Position numbers and translations under genes: made by a program
Notes under the pieces: model-generated
What the model saw: only the letters and a program-made list of their open reading frames with translations
Told to the model about the DNA's origin: nothing
Database searches by the model: none
Part shown: positions 45,205-59,790 of the stretch, piece after piece
Layout: every line of letters starts with the position of its first letter
Numbering within the stretch: position 1 is the first letter of the stretch
Source of the DNA: Phymorhynchus buccinoides
Taxonomy: Eukaryota > Mollusca > Gastropoda > Neogastropoda > Raphitomidae
Reading direction: 5' to 3'
Length of the DNA: 64,000 nt
Assembly (NCBI GenBank): GCA_017654935.2
Contig: CM065687.1
Span: 16,308,785-16,372,784 of the forward strand

Positions 45205-46994
45205 ACAACAGTTATAGAATATTTAACATTATGTCTTAAAATGACAAAATGAAGTTGAAACTCCACACTATAAGAAGCAAAAAGGAAAAAAAATAAACAT
45301 CACCACCACGCACACACACACAAATAATAAAGTGCTATAAAAATCCTGCAAAAAACGGCATGCAATGATAATAATATAAAAAAAATTGTGAGAAGAAAAA
45401 ACACTCAAACCAGACAAAATAAAACAGGTAACAAGCCCAACGGAGAAAGGAGCCAAAAGTTTGGCAGTCAGCGTGTGTGACGACCCTTCGAGTTCGAGCC
45501 ACACCAAAGTGTATTGCTGACATGGAGAATGGGGCTACAGCGTGTGCGGCGCGTGGCGAAGAACCTCTCTGCGACGCCTGACACAGACACGCACTGGCAG
45601 GACCGACGTCGACGAACCAGCTCCTGCTGTCATGTTCTGTACGCTCCTCGATAGTCTGGAGGTAGGCGACAGTTTTCAGGAGTCCCAACTCGCTCTTCAC
45701 AACACCACCGCTTTGCTGAACCCTTTTTTCATTTGTTACTGTGAACACATCTAGTTTGTAAGCGCATACATCCACTTTTTCATTTTTGTTTTGTTTTGCG
45801 AGTCTGTTCTTGCATTATTTCCGCACAGATAAACCTGCCACGATTTTGTCTCGCATAGGGGAGAGTAATCACATAAGATTCTCAGTTCGTTTCAGACGGA
45901 GGAGGCGGTGAAAAGGGGTGGGGGAGCAGGATTATCAAGGTGAAATGTAGGGAGGGAAGAGGAGGGGAGGCGGTGGAAATGAAGGAGCAGGGAAATGGCT
46001 AGACCATGGGAAGGGAAGGAACCAGTCAAACTAACACCAACAGGGGAAAAAATCTAGAACTGGTCACGATCACATTTCTGCTGACTTCACACTAAAAAAC
46101 AAAACAATCATCAAAATGTTTGACTATTCCCACCAAACATTTTGGCCTGCAGAAAAGTTGACGGTACATGGATTGAAATAGCTCTACAAACACCGCACAC
46201 TACTCCATTGAGCAAAGCAAGTTCTGCATCTGGATCTCCATGCAGTGAACAACCGAGTACAAACTGGGTGGGAGGCAGCAGTCCAATACAACTTAACCAA
46301 CAGACTATCGGAGAAACCATGCTTCATGAAGAACGTCCTGAACTCTATGATCCACAGTATGCCATTGACAGACACATAATGACCTGGTGTAAAGCAATCA
46401 CATTAAAAGAAAGACAGAAAACAACACGAAATATGCAATGGGGAAAACTGGTGTAACCAAAATGTACCAACAGCAAACCTCTAAAATGTTTGAACATCGA
46501 TCACAGATGGTGTGGTTTGAAATAGCAACATTTCAAAGTTCAACAAAGAACCTACTTCCACTTCGGTTTTTCTAGGTGTTATAAGGTGGGTGTAGTTTTT
46601 TGCACATGTTTTACACAAAAAGAACACCCTATTTAGCTATGGTCAGTGCCCAGTCATATGATCCTCCTAGTTCACTGTTTGCCCATGCACACATTAATGA
46701 TTTAGTTTAAACTTATTGGTCAGTTTGATTTGTTCTTTTGTGGCTGGTCAGCCGATGAACTGACGAGCAAGAGCCCAGTGAAGTTTAGTTCTTTTCCTAT
46801 CTGATGCGGCTGGAGAGAGGAGGTGTCTGCCAGATCGGCTTTTTAAAATTTATTGATTGATCCATGACGACAATTATGGGCTGTGTGCTGTTTTCATGGG
46901 ATGAAAATAAATGATCCAAACACTGTATATTACTGAGTGATTGTGGGGAAGAGCGAGTCTTCCTTTCCCCCTGTCCTTACCTGTCCCCCTACCA
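45205..46994. other. Mirror of 25655-27443; no gene called
   Basis: Contains the mirror of the 104-codon frame (46142-46456, +) and of the GC-richer island (45335-45775). Confidence 0.4.
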
Positions 46995-47400
46995 CATATC
47001 GTCGATGAAATTAAAAAACATCGTATCTTAATTTTGGTTTTTTTTGAGTTAGATACATACTCAGCTCTCTAATTTTTCCCGCCACCTTCCACCAAAAGCT
47101 CGTATCTCTAATGACTTTCTATCTGGGGTAAATGAGGTTGTGAAAATAGAAGAAAAACTCGTAAGTCCCAAATTCAGATCTAGTTAAGCACAAAAACCTT
47201 GTATCTTCGTTCTTTTCAAGTGTAAGTAAAAAAAAAAAAAGTAATTTTAACAAAATGCAGGACTAAACTCGCAATGTCTTGAACAACATATTCATCATAG
47301 TTAATCAATTGTGGTCAACACGGTTAATTTAAAAAAAAAAAATTCAATTTTTTCTCAAAACTACCAAAATTGAGATACCAGGTTTTTCACCGACGATATG
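46995..47400. mobile_element. Foldback family N, mirror copy
   Basis: CATATCGTCGATGAAA and TTTCACCGACGATATG ends. Confidence 0.78.
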
Positions 47401-49086
47401 CTTCACATGCATTTTCTATTTAAAAATAAATGAAATCTGAATGAGGTTCTTTGCATGTTTGTACTCCTCTGACAATGATGGAGGAATTATACAACGGAAA
47501 TTTGAGCATTATCATTATCAAAGTGAGAAAAGCTAGCGTTCAATAAGTTTATGGAATAAATTTTGTGATTTCCTTTTTTGAATTGCAAACTGAATAAAAG
47601 CTCAGCAAATAAGACTTGGCTGGTGGCAAAACATTGAAAGTTTTTATGACTTATATAACTAAATTATTTCAAAAATTCTTGTCAGTTTTGCTAAAATTCA
47701 GAATATGTGATTTATTGTAACTATGAGTATGAGCATATAACTTTTTTTTAATAAGCTGGAGAAAGAAATGCTAAACTGCACTGCTAGCAATAACTAAATT
47801 TAAAGATAAAATAATATGTGCATTGAAAAGTAATCACACTTAAATGAAAAGGTCTTTATTTTTGTTTGTTTTACCTTATCATAACTTCAAAGTTAGTTAA
47901 TCTATGCATGGAAGCTCCGCAGAATATCATACTTGACTCTGATGAATGCAGACCAACAAGTAGCTACAACTAGAGTAGATTGTGCTCATCTTAATCTGAT
48001 CGCAAAACCACTGATAAAGAACCAATCAACAAGTGAGTGAATCGATTGATGAGTCACCAAAGGTTATATTTTTCTATTTCTCTTGTGCAAGCTCGCCCAT
48101 TTTTCTCTCTCCTTGGAGCAAGAAACAGGCTGTAAAACCAATACACTGACTACATCTAGATCAGCAGCAGAGAAAAATCACCTCCGACCATTTTCTTTTT
48201 CACGGAAAGAAATGATACGAAATCAAAGAATCTATCACGCAGATAATGAGATAAAAGCAGGACATTTTTGTAGAGACCTTTCCCACAAACGGGCATGATG
48301 TGAGAGTCAACACCATCTCCCTCTCCACACACCTTTCCACTCAAAAGAAGTAACGTGACTGGGAAGAGTGACTGAAACACCAAAGTACAAACCATCACCT
48401 AAAAGAAGTATCTAGTACAAAATATCTCTCTAAAATGTATGAAATATCCGCATGGAATCAAACTACCAACGCAAATTACCACGTGTGCAGGTGTGAATCA
48501 GAAAATGATTCCAGAGAGTAAACAAAAACTGAGAAAATAAACTCTGGTTTTTAAAATGGTTGCTGGTTAAATTAAATAGTGGCTGTAAACTTGCAGCACA
48601 ACACTTGCGTCATTCAGAGAAAAATGAACTGTCCTCTTTTCCTCTGTAATCTCCTTTTTTCACAGAGTTTTAAAGAACGGTGCGCTAAATCATGACTTGC
48701 TGTGCGAGACCCATACACTGGACAGTCCAGCAAACATAAAGGAGCGTCAGACAAGGGACAGTGCCTCAGTTGTCCACCAAACAGTCTTGGACACTTCTCG
48801 ACCTTTTCACTGCACACGGCCAGTCAACACAGTGATTCAACAACGCAGGTGTCTCTGTCTCTTTCACCAAGCGTCTGTCTCTCTCTCTCATCTAGTATCT
48901 GTCTCTCTCTCTCTCTCAGTCTCTTGCCTCAACGTCACTCACTGGACACAGAACCCAGTGCCCAAAATCAGCCTGCCCCCTCTTTCCCTCACCCCTCCCT
49001 ACAGCAGTCAGTCCCCTCCCTAAACGAGAGAAAGGAGGGTTCTAGGAAGAAGTTTTTCAAGATCCTGACAACGCCTGTGAAGTCAG
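47401..49086 (-). other. Probable 3' flank of exon C mirror copy
   Basis: Mirror of 23565-25253. The GA-rich block here is CT-rich (48880-48922). TTTATT at about 47854 is the mirrored poly(A) signal. Confidence 0.5.
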
Positions 49087-49302
49087 TCATTCATCAGCGT
49101 AGGGTATGGTATCGTTTCGGTTGAGCCAGGGTGAGCTGGAGGTCTCGTTGGCCTCGGGGGAGCTAGCTAGAATGGGTTTCTTACTGACCCCGCCCCGCGC
49201 GGCCTGCAGGGACTGCAGGCTAATCACTGAGGGCCGGCTACGCTTATCGTAGCTGTCCATGTGCGAATCTAAGTCCATTTGGAAAGCACTTACAACGCGG
49301 AT
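49087..49302 (-). CDS. PMCA terminal exon C, mirror copy on right palindrome arm
   Basis: Partial CDS on the minus strand, 71 residues plus stop, encoding the same IRVVSAF-to-YADE tail as 23349-23564, with the same acceptor just to its right (49303 onward). The coordinates of the two copies sum to 72,651. If the palindrome is real, this belongs to a second PMCA 3' end facing the first tail to tail; if it is an assembly fold-back, it is the same exon counted twice. The intact reading frame, despite indels in flanking non-coding DNA, does not distinguish the two. Confidence 0.8.
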   Translation of the reverse strand: MRVVSAFQMDLDSHMDSYDKRSRPSVISLQSLQAARGGVSKKPILASSPEANETSSSPWLNRNDTIPYADE

Positions 49303-50830
49303 CTGCAAAAACAGAAAAGGGAACACACGATAAGTCAACGGTGAGAGGAGAGGATGGCAGTGTGAAAACCAACATATGGTTTGAAACTAAAGTCTAGTAG
49401 GTATACATACAAGAATGCAACTTTTTTTTTTAATGAAAAGGGGTGAAACATGCATTAGCGAAGAAAAAAACATACAAAAGAACTGCAGGCCAAGATCTAA
49501 ATGAGCAAGCATTCATTTACTATAAGCATGCAATAAAGGGTATGTCTGAACTGAAAAATGATTAGGAACTTTCACTCCGAATGTATGCAATCCAAAATTT
49601 CTTAATTATAAGTCTAGAAGGAAATGGATTCCAAAATTTAGAAAAAAACCCCACAGATTTTTAGGAAAAATACACTTCTGTGCAATAAAAGCTTATACCC
49701 CTCCTCCCTTCCCCCCAAATATAAATAGAAGTTTTTATTGTAAAAACTTCAGTGAAACTGTTGAGTGCTTGTGTCATTGTCTACATGCAAGAGTGGTTGA
49801 ACCTCCCCGGTTCCGTGGCAAAATAATCAATGAGACGATTGCAGCCACGCACAGCGAAGAAGAACAAAAAGACATATGTGTGTGCACATGACAATAATCA
49901 TTTCAATATTGACTTTAATAATAAATGTAATATGAAAATATGCAGTGATAAGTGATCAATACACCTTATTCAGGCAGTGACAGAAAAGAGATTGCATGCT
50001 TAATCATTAAGTTAATGAACTCACTGGAAATGGAGCACTAGACAACAAAACTCACAGCCAAGTGCACAAACGCAAACAAGCCAAATGCCCACTCACAGCA
50101 AACACAGCATCAATGCTCACAAGATCAAAAGCGGAAACTTCCAAGCAAAACGAAACGAAAAGAACAAAAAGCTGCGTATATGGGGAAAACGAAGCAAAAA
50201 TGCACACAACAGGCTGGGAATGAGGCCAACTCCACAAGTACAACTTAACTTAAAGGGTATTTTGTTTTAAGAGGTAAAACATTTCATGGTTATTTTGTGA
50301 AAGAAGAAAGCACAACTTTGAACTTGTGGAGTGGAGGCAGGGCTTGACAAGAAAGCATGCTCAAAGCACACGTTTTTATCAACCGAAGGAGCAACAAAGA
50401 TGCCCCATACTAGGACAGAGCCATTACATTTTCTGGACGTGCAGACATGTACGAAAAACAAATCAATGAAATTGTTGTTTGTCGCACACAATTTTGTGAA
50501 TTATCCATGCCGGTCAACGATATACATAAAGTCCCATTTCATTGTGAGCATAACAAAGTGCAAACGCACAAAAATGTCAATACTGACAGAAAAAAACCAC
50601 GTGAGCATTCTCTTCATTGTGTCGAGGCTGATGGGGACATGAAGAATCAATCAAAAAGAGAGAATAATAATAAAAAAAATCAACCACACCTTTACCTTCA
50701 CGAATGTTTTCTCTTTCTGCGATACCAAGACAGGCAGTACCTTTGCTTGAAGTCTGAATTCTCCAACACCACCAGAAGGTGAAACGCAGATTGGGCACAC
50801 TTCAGAATTGTTGCCCTCCCATTTCACCAA
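49303..50830. other. Mirror of 21811-23348; no gene seen
   Basis: Starts with the exon C acceptor tract on the minus strand, then unique AT-rich sequence. Confidence 0.45.
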
Positions 50831-50834
50831 ACAG

Positions 50835-50840
<6 letters not shown>

Positions 50841-50917
<77 letters not shown>

Positions 50918-51037
50918 GCATGCATGCACACACACACACACACACACTCTCTCTCTCTCTCTCTCTGTGACAGATTGTAAGAATAGGCATCGCCTAAAAT
51001 CTTTATCCTTGTTAAATAAAGTTTTTTAGTGTTCAGT

Positions 51038-51106
<69 letters not shown>

Positions 51107-51412
51107 AAGGACAGATTGTGAGAATAGGCATCGCCTAAAATCTTTATCCTTGTTAAACCTTTCACCGCCAGCCATTTTTCAGCCAAAAATTTCCATTAAA
51201 CTTACCTGGGTAGAGAAAAAATCTGTCTGTAATATTGGGGATTCCTCTGTGACATATTTAAAGTAAGGCATATCCTTACCTCCCAAAATTAAGAGAATAT
51301 GGTCTTTGGATTACATACCCTGATTTGATGCCTTTTAGTGACATGGGTGTTAAATCATTGTGGTGCAAAAATGCGACGTTGGCAGTGAAAGGGTTAAATA
51401 AAGTTTTTCAGT

Positions 51413-51466
<54 letters not shown>
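50841..51466. repeat. (CT)n tracts around a piggyBac-like MITE (51153-51397)
   Basis: Mirror of 21209-21810. CT runs at about 50841-50913, 50947-50966, 51041-51107 and 51415-51466. The MITE is bounded by TTAA at 51153-51156 and 51394-51397. One CT run carries an extra CCTCTC break absent on the left. Confidence 0.88.
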
Positions 51467-51470
<4 letters not shown>

Positions 51471-53089
51471 GTCCTCCACTGACACTCAGTGAATTAAGGG
51501 CTTATGTGATCATTCCGGCTTGTCGGTTTCTTGTCTTTATCGATCTGCACAGTATCTTATACAAACCCCTGCACAGAATCACTTCAAATTCTGTATGGTG
51601 GTTTCTTACCTGAAGCTAATGACTCCAAATGAGTAGCTAAATGAAATAGCGCTGGAGGACTCATTTCTGTATCCCATGACACAGTACGTTGTTCTTAAAA
51701 TAAAAAAAAAAGTCAAACTAAAGCTGGTATAGGACAGATCCTTAATTTTGTAAACTTAGGCATTTCATTTGTATACAAATACACAGGGTGCCACTCAAAG
51801 CTCTCTGTCGTAGTAAATTGTATGATTTTGCTGGAGAAATGTGTAAATCCAAGATTCAGTAGTATATAGAACAGCAATTGCACCTTGTTTACCCTGTTTT
51901 GGATGATTGTTATAAACACGAGCACATGCACACAATAACCTGTGTACATACACATGTGTGTGCTTGCACACGCATACACACATTGTGCATGTGTGTTTGC
52001 ATTTTGTCTTTGTTAGATGGCTTGATGAAAAAAAAGCATGTATGTTTGCTTATTCAATGTCCATCTGTAAATAAAATTGACTTTGACTTTGACTTTGACA
52101 CACACACACACAAACGCACTCACCCCCAAACGACAGACAAGCCACAGTTTCATGCCGTTTTATTCTTTAAAAATGGTAATGAAACAGCCAAAAAAAAAAA
52201 AAAATGTTTTAAAAGTTCAAGTTTTCTTACCTTAGAGAGGAATAAGAAATAGTTAATTACTATTAAACATTCAAGCAAGAATAAAATTAAAAAAAACACC
52301 TCATGACCATTGATTTTCAACTGGATATGGACATTACTATAGAAGTTAATAAAGTACATGGAAAACATCAGATTCAGAATAGGAAATGAAACCAATACAT
52401 ATTCAAAATGGGAATAGACACATTAAGAGATTATGAGTTTTGGAAACACTTAAAAGTTTCTTTCATTGGGTGGTATGTTTTATTTTCTTTATTAGGTGAT
52501 TAAGACTAATAAGAGCAAAGCAACATCGTCAGGTATTTGAATATGTGTGAGTGAATGAATTAGTGTGTGTGTGAGAGAGAGAGAGGGAGAAAGAGAAATT
52601 TGTGTGGTTGTGTGTGTATGTGCGCATGTGTGCGCGCGCACGTATCCACACACGTGTTTGTGTGTGTGTGTGTGTTATGGTAAGGGGTAAAAATATGTTC
52701 ATTGAGACAACAGTAAATTAACAAAAAATATATTATGATGCATTATGCCAAACCCATTGAAAATGTCATAAAAAAATAAAAAATGGGTTGACATGTTTTT
52801 TAAAATTTATTTTTCTTCAAAATCATACATGTCCAACCAAAGTTCCTTACAATTAGTATTGTTTTGAACACCAATGCCTCTTTTTTTTTTATATATCCCT
52901 GCGAACCAACACGTCTCAAATTGCTTTCACACAGAAAAGAAGAAAGTAGCCGATCATTTTAAGGAATAAGCTTTATAAAATAAAATTAAAAAGAAAACAC
53001 GTAAGAATATATACCATAAAGTTAGAGCAGAAACAATATGAGGAGAAACTAGAGGAACATGTGTGTGTGTGTGTGTGTGTGTGTTGTGT

Positions 53090-53134
<45 letters not shown>

Positions 53135-53289
53135 TTCTCATTAGGCTTATATTCTGAATTTAAACAACACACACCAGCTAAAAAATCATGCACATATTAA
53201 AGCCAAAACAAACGATTTCACAAACCCACCAGACACATTCAAAATACTATTAAATCAACTAGAAACACACACGCACGCATGCACGCACG

Positions 53290-53330
<41 letters not shown>

Positions 53331-53535
53331 TTTTTTTGAGTTGCTTTCATATTACTTTTCATTCTGAGGACAGGATGAAAAAAAGCTGTCAAGCTTATTC
53401 CTTTATCTTCAATAAAGATCATTTTGACTTCGACTTGACTTGACTTGGCACACACACAATTTAATCATAAAGATAGGACTTCCTTTCCATTCTCATTCCA
53501 CATTCCTCATTTATTCCTTTAAATTAAAAAAACCC
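51467..53535. other. Mirror of 19149-21208
   Basis: Includes the (GACTTT)n LINE-like tail (about 52009-52099, +), GT/GA tracts near 52563-52676 and 53060-53132, the second tail (about 53347-53452, +) and a (CA)n run at 53286-53329. No gene seen. Confidence 0.5.
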
Positions 53536-53715
53536 GGTAAAGGTAAAGATGTGCCACCCCCCACCCTGCATTTCTCGGTTAATTCCATTTTTCCGATAAT
53601 TAGCTGAAAATGTTCATAAAATACAGCTTCATGTTTGGTAAGAAAGGCAAAAATGGACAAATTGAATTAACCGAGAAATGTAGGGGGGGGGGGGGGGCAC
53701 ATCTTGACCTTTACC
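53536..53715. mobile_element. MITE family J short copy, mirror
   Basis: GGTAAAGG..CCTTTACC ends. In left-arm orientation the flanks GGGTTTTG and GGGTTTTT agree at 7 of 8 bases. Confidence 0.83.
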
Positions 53716-55462
<1,747 letters not shown>

Positions 55463-55699
55463 AACACATCTTGATAGAAATCAAATCAAAGCGCACACAC
55501 ACATTAGCATTCATAACGCATTCAAACAAAAACGCAATACAAAGCGAACACACACGGATGACATAAATGGAATACAGCAGAAACAGACCTAATGGCAAGA
55601 GAGAGAAGAGAAAGAGAGCGGAGCTTTAATGACGGGGGGAACAGGTGGGTCTTGAGATTAGCTTTGAAAGCAGACACACACACACACACGAACATTAAA

Positions 55700-55813
55700 T
55701 TAGGGGAAGACGGGGTAAAAAGCGCATGGGCGGGTAAAAAGCCCACCCCAATAGCTTTGAAAGAGACAGACACGTCTCATGGGCACTGAAATTTTCTTTA
55801 TTTCACACACACA
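55700..55813. mobile_element. MITE family B, rearranged mirror of copy 3
   Basis: Begins normally (TAGGGGAAGACGGGG to CCCACCCCAAT), then switches to AGCTTTGAAAGAGACAGACA, copied from the neighbouring sequence at about 55660, then resumes with a short piece of MITE interior and CACACACACACGAAT. About half of the hairpin is missing. Confidence 0.8.
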
Positions 55814-55999
55814 CACGAATATTCAATTATGTCAAACGCTCTAGTCATTGAGAACATCAACACAACTGAAGCTCGACGCTCTACAGCTAAAGAAAGATTG
55901 AAAGGAGGGATTAAAAATAACACCGGGTAAAGAACAGCATTGCTTGATCCATTATCACGCACAGATTCATGACATTCCCATCCCCTCTGCGCACACAAA

Positions 56000-56217
56000 T
56001 AGGGGAAGACGGGGTAAAAAGCGCATGGGCGGGTAAGAAGCCCACCCCAATTATCTCATGAAATAAAGAAAATTTCAGTCAAATTTGCCCATGAGACGAA
56101 TGCTATACATTAATGCTCGTCTCATGGGCAAAATGAGACTGAAATTTGCTTCATTTCATGAGATAATTGGGGTGGGCTTCTTACCCGCCCATGCGCATTT
56201 TACCCCGTCTTCCCCTA
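56000..56217. mobile_element. MITE family B, mirror of copy 2
   Basis: Complete TA-flanked hairpin, without the long A run of the left-arm copy. Confidence 0.9.
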
Positions 56218-57341
56218 CATGTTTTCTTGAAAGAGCTGCATCTAAAAATCAGAGTAGAAAAAATAAACTCCTGATTTTAATATGTAAATTCCAACAAAAC
56301 CATATCATTTTATGCCTTAAAAAATATAAACATTTGCTGCTTGATTCAAAATTGTTAATAAAAATAAAAGACAAAGAATGACTCTCATGATTTTTCCAAT
56401 GCTGTGTGAATTGATCTTTAGAAAAAGCATCTATCTCCAATCTGAACTAAAATAAGAACTCTAAACATCGCTATTCATAAGTATGAACTAACAAAACATG
56501 TCACTGCTCTGAACTGTTGTTGTGGTTTTGTATTCCCTTATAAGCACACTGTAGTGTTACAGCTAATTTATTTATATGCTAAAAAAAAAAGGAGAAAAAA
56601 AAGACTTTGAAGCAACATCAGCAGTAGTTCACAGTATTTCATTAATAAAAATGAAATGTAATTACTTTGATAAAAACAAAATCTAAGTGCTTTTTCCTGA
56701 AAACGCTTACCTTCTCCGAAACAAAGATTGGGTCCAGGTTTTCTTACATTTCTTTTTGATTGCAAAGTATATTCACCCGCAATGTATCAGATTTTTACTC
56801 ACGCTGGATCTACATCTGAGCCCTTGGCAATGACTTTGATTTCATTGATAACAAGTACATAAATCCTTGTGAATTGTGCGTCAATTTCTACATATTATGC
56901 GCACATATTTATGTTGCTATTTTGCCCATTATTGAAATATGTCTGAATTGAAAACAAACCCCCAACCCCCCCCCCCCCCCCCCCCCCCACCACCACACAC
57001 AAAAAAAGAAAAGAAAAAAGAAGTGATTGAACAAAGCCAAAACATTGACGCACTCTCACAGACACACACACAAAACACATGGCGCAGATTTGAAAACAAC
57101 CTTCCTGTGACTATTTTTTTAAAAATCAAAAGGGTTAAACAAAATTGTACTATAAAAAAAACAACCCAGAAGGGTTAACAGAACCACCCCCCCCCCCCCC
57201 CCCCCACAAAAAGAATTAAAGGGGGAAAAAAGAAAGAAAAGAGACATAGGAAAGGAGTAGGGCCTAGGGGAAGTAGAGGAAGAGAGGGGGAAGTAGAGGA
57301 AGAGAGGGGGAAGTAAGAGGGCTGAAGGGCTGGGAGATGGC
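56218..57341. other. Mirror of 15256-16376; no gene seen
   Basis: Contains C runs at about 56966-56988 and 57187-57205, whose lengths differ from the left-arm G runs. Confidence 0.45.
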
Positions 57342-58000
57342 GGAATTCCATACATGCGATATTAAAGGCGAAATTCGACGGCAATAATCGCGCCGCCATT
57401 AAATTTTATTGCCACCAACGATAAAGTCATTCTGTACACCCAAAGGCGCGATAATCGCAAGCAGTCAGTCGAAAATCGCTGGCGGTTTTATTTTATCACT
57501 TGGTGAAGCGAAAAAATATTTTTTGTCGCCGTCAAAAATAGTCTGAAAATGGGCGGAGTGAAAACATCGTGCCATTTTCCCAGCCAGCATGGCTTCCAAA
57601 AAGCCTGGAGAAAGTTGTGGTAGTGGTGAAAAACGTTGCTTGCAGTTCCGTAGGCGTGGTCTGGATTTTAGCGCGTCATTTGAATAGCACCATCGAAAAT
57701 CGCCGGCGATTTTAGTGTCAATAGAATGAGGCTTTATACTGAACATTCTCGTGCCCTGAGATGCGAACGCCATCTACTTAAGATTATCGCCCTTGCCTGT
57801 CAGGAACTAGTAGTATATAGCCACAGAAAATTATCTGCTCCTGACTCGTCACCAGGGGGCATCGGCAGTTCGGGCCTAAAATTATCGCCCTTTTGTGTCG
57901 GCAAGGAGTAGCATAAAGCCTCGTTGCAAGCAACTTTTTTTTGTCGCTGTTGAAAGTCGCGGGGCGATTTAAGCTAGCGAAAACAGCACATATGGAATTC
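57342..58000. mobile_element. Composite foldback family H, mirror copy
   Basis: GGAATTCCATACATG at one end and CATATGGAATTC at the other; the interior matches 14597-15255. Confidence 0.65.
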
Positions 58001-58258
58001 AGCTTAAAGACAGGGCGTAGGGGACTGGGGGTGAGGTTCGGTCAAAAGCGACAGACATGTTCCTACCAGCAGTCCTTCCACATGTTCACAAGAATCACAG
58101 GAGTTCAGCGATTGATGACCAGCGTCAATGTTTCATGTATATTATATCTTTCACATTCAGCCCACAGAGAAAACAAAATCAGCATTTGGGTGAAAAAAAA
58201 TGAAACGAAGCAAAACAAAAATGTTTAAGATAAACAAACAAAGCAAAAAAACATGCAC

Positions 58259-58332
<74 letters not shown>
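58259..58332. repeat. Expanded poly-C tract
   Basis: About 73 bases, all C except one T, against about 17 G at the matching left-arm position 14367-14383. Confidence 0.95.
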
Positions 58333-58928
58333 AGGTTATTTTTGAAAAGATAGAAATATATAAAAATCATGACAAATAAAAAAACCTCAACCACACAAGT
58401 ACGCTTTTCTGTTGATCTATATATTCAGCTTCATGGTAACATATAGTAATTGGTGTTTTTTTGTTAATGTAAATAGGTCCTTGTCCACCCCCCACCCCCC
58501 TGCCTTAGTCCCATATGTAAGGAAAATATGCGCAGTAAAAACAAAATGCTTACATATCTTAAACCTTGCATTTAAAAAACAAACAAAAAAGTACAAAAAC
58601 CAAAAATAAACCAACCAACCAACCAAAATGAAAATAAAATAAAAATACCTTTGATTATTACATGATCAGCCATACAAATATTTAACATGTACCCCACACC
58701 AGAACTTATGTATTATTTAAAAATGGCTTGACCAATTAAATCTCTACCTACAACTCTTTATACATTTTATATTTATATGTAATAGCACCAAATTCATGGT
58801 TTTTATTATGCACTGGGCGAAAGCACTCCCCTACCACTACCAAAGGGTGGCACAGCATTAGCTGCGACACACTCTCCACACTCTCGGTGGGAGCAACCCA
58901 AATTTTACAGAACCGAGTCTCTTGCTAC

Positions 58929-59146
58929 TATTGGCCATTGCAACAACCACCTTTTGCTAGAGTGAATTCCCTTGGTAGATGCTTGAGTACTGACCAAACA
59001 AGGGCATAGCTCTCACCAATAACCCTATTTGAGGCCACTAAATGGCTGCCTTTCGCAAGAGTGAATGCCCTTTTGAATACTGACCAGCATGGGCTTTACT
59101 CTATCGCTGTCAAGGGCGTTAATAACCCTAGTTGCAGTGGCCAATA
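58929..59146. mobile_element. MITE family G, mirror copy
   Basis: TATTGGCCATTGCAAC and GTTGCAGTGGCCAATA termini. Confidence 0.85.
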
Positions 59147-59329
59147 GAAGTAGTACCACTAATAATAGTAATAGTACCAATATCCTGCAACATCCTGCTA
59201 AGTTTTTTAACTTCGAAGATTTGGTTTCAAAACAATGTGCTGATGGTTTTGGTGAAAAATCTTCAAGCGCAATAAAACATAACAAAATAATGGACAGCAA
59301 AAAAACAAACCAAAGAAAATGAGAGGAAC

Positions 59330-59790
59330 CTTCTTCTTCTTCTTCTTCTTTGCGTTCCCAGACCATATGGCCATAATAGGTAAGGTACATATGTGTCCGG
59401 TTTTCAGTTTTCACTGGTCTCCCCCGCTGCGTACAGCCAACACATTCCGATTTCGGAGGAGCTGGAAAGAAAAAATTATTTGGAAGATTTGTTTTTGAAA
59501 AAAGGCAGGAGAATGGATCAAGAAGTCAGAAAGATAGTAGATGACAGAAAGCAAAAACAAAAGGGAAAATGGCAGAGTCAAAGAGAGTGACAGATTAGAG
59601 GAAGTTACAAGTACAGAACTTCCAGAAGGTGGGGGAACTATTTTTACAGAAGACTCCCCCCCCCCCCCGCGGTATCCCCACGGGGAGGAGAGAACCAAAC
59701 TGTACGTCAAGTTACAAGCGATAAAAATGGCGGAGAGGCATGGCTGGCCAAAATATATCAGGCCATGTCTATTTTGGTCAGTAATGTTAA
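59330..59790 (+). repeat. Dispersed repeat family F, mirror of copy 1
   Basis: CTT trinucleotide run, then GTTTTTGAAAAAAGGCAGG, AACTTCCAGAAGGTGGGG and a C run near 59658. The reading frame differs from the left arm through indels. Confidence 0.7.
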
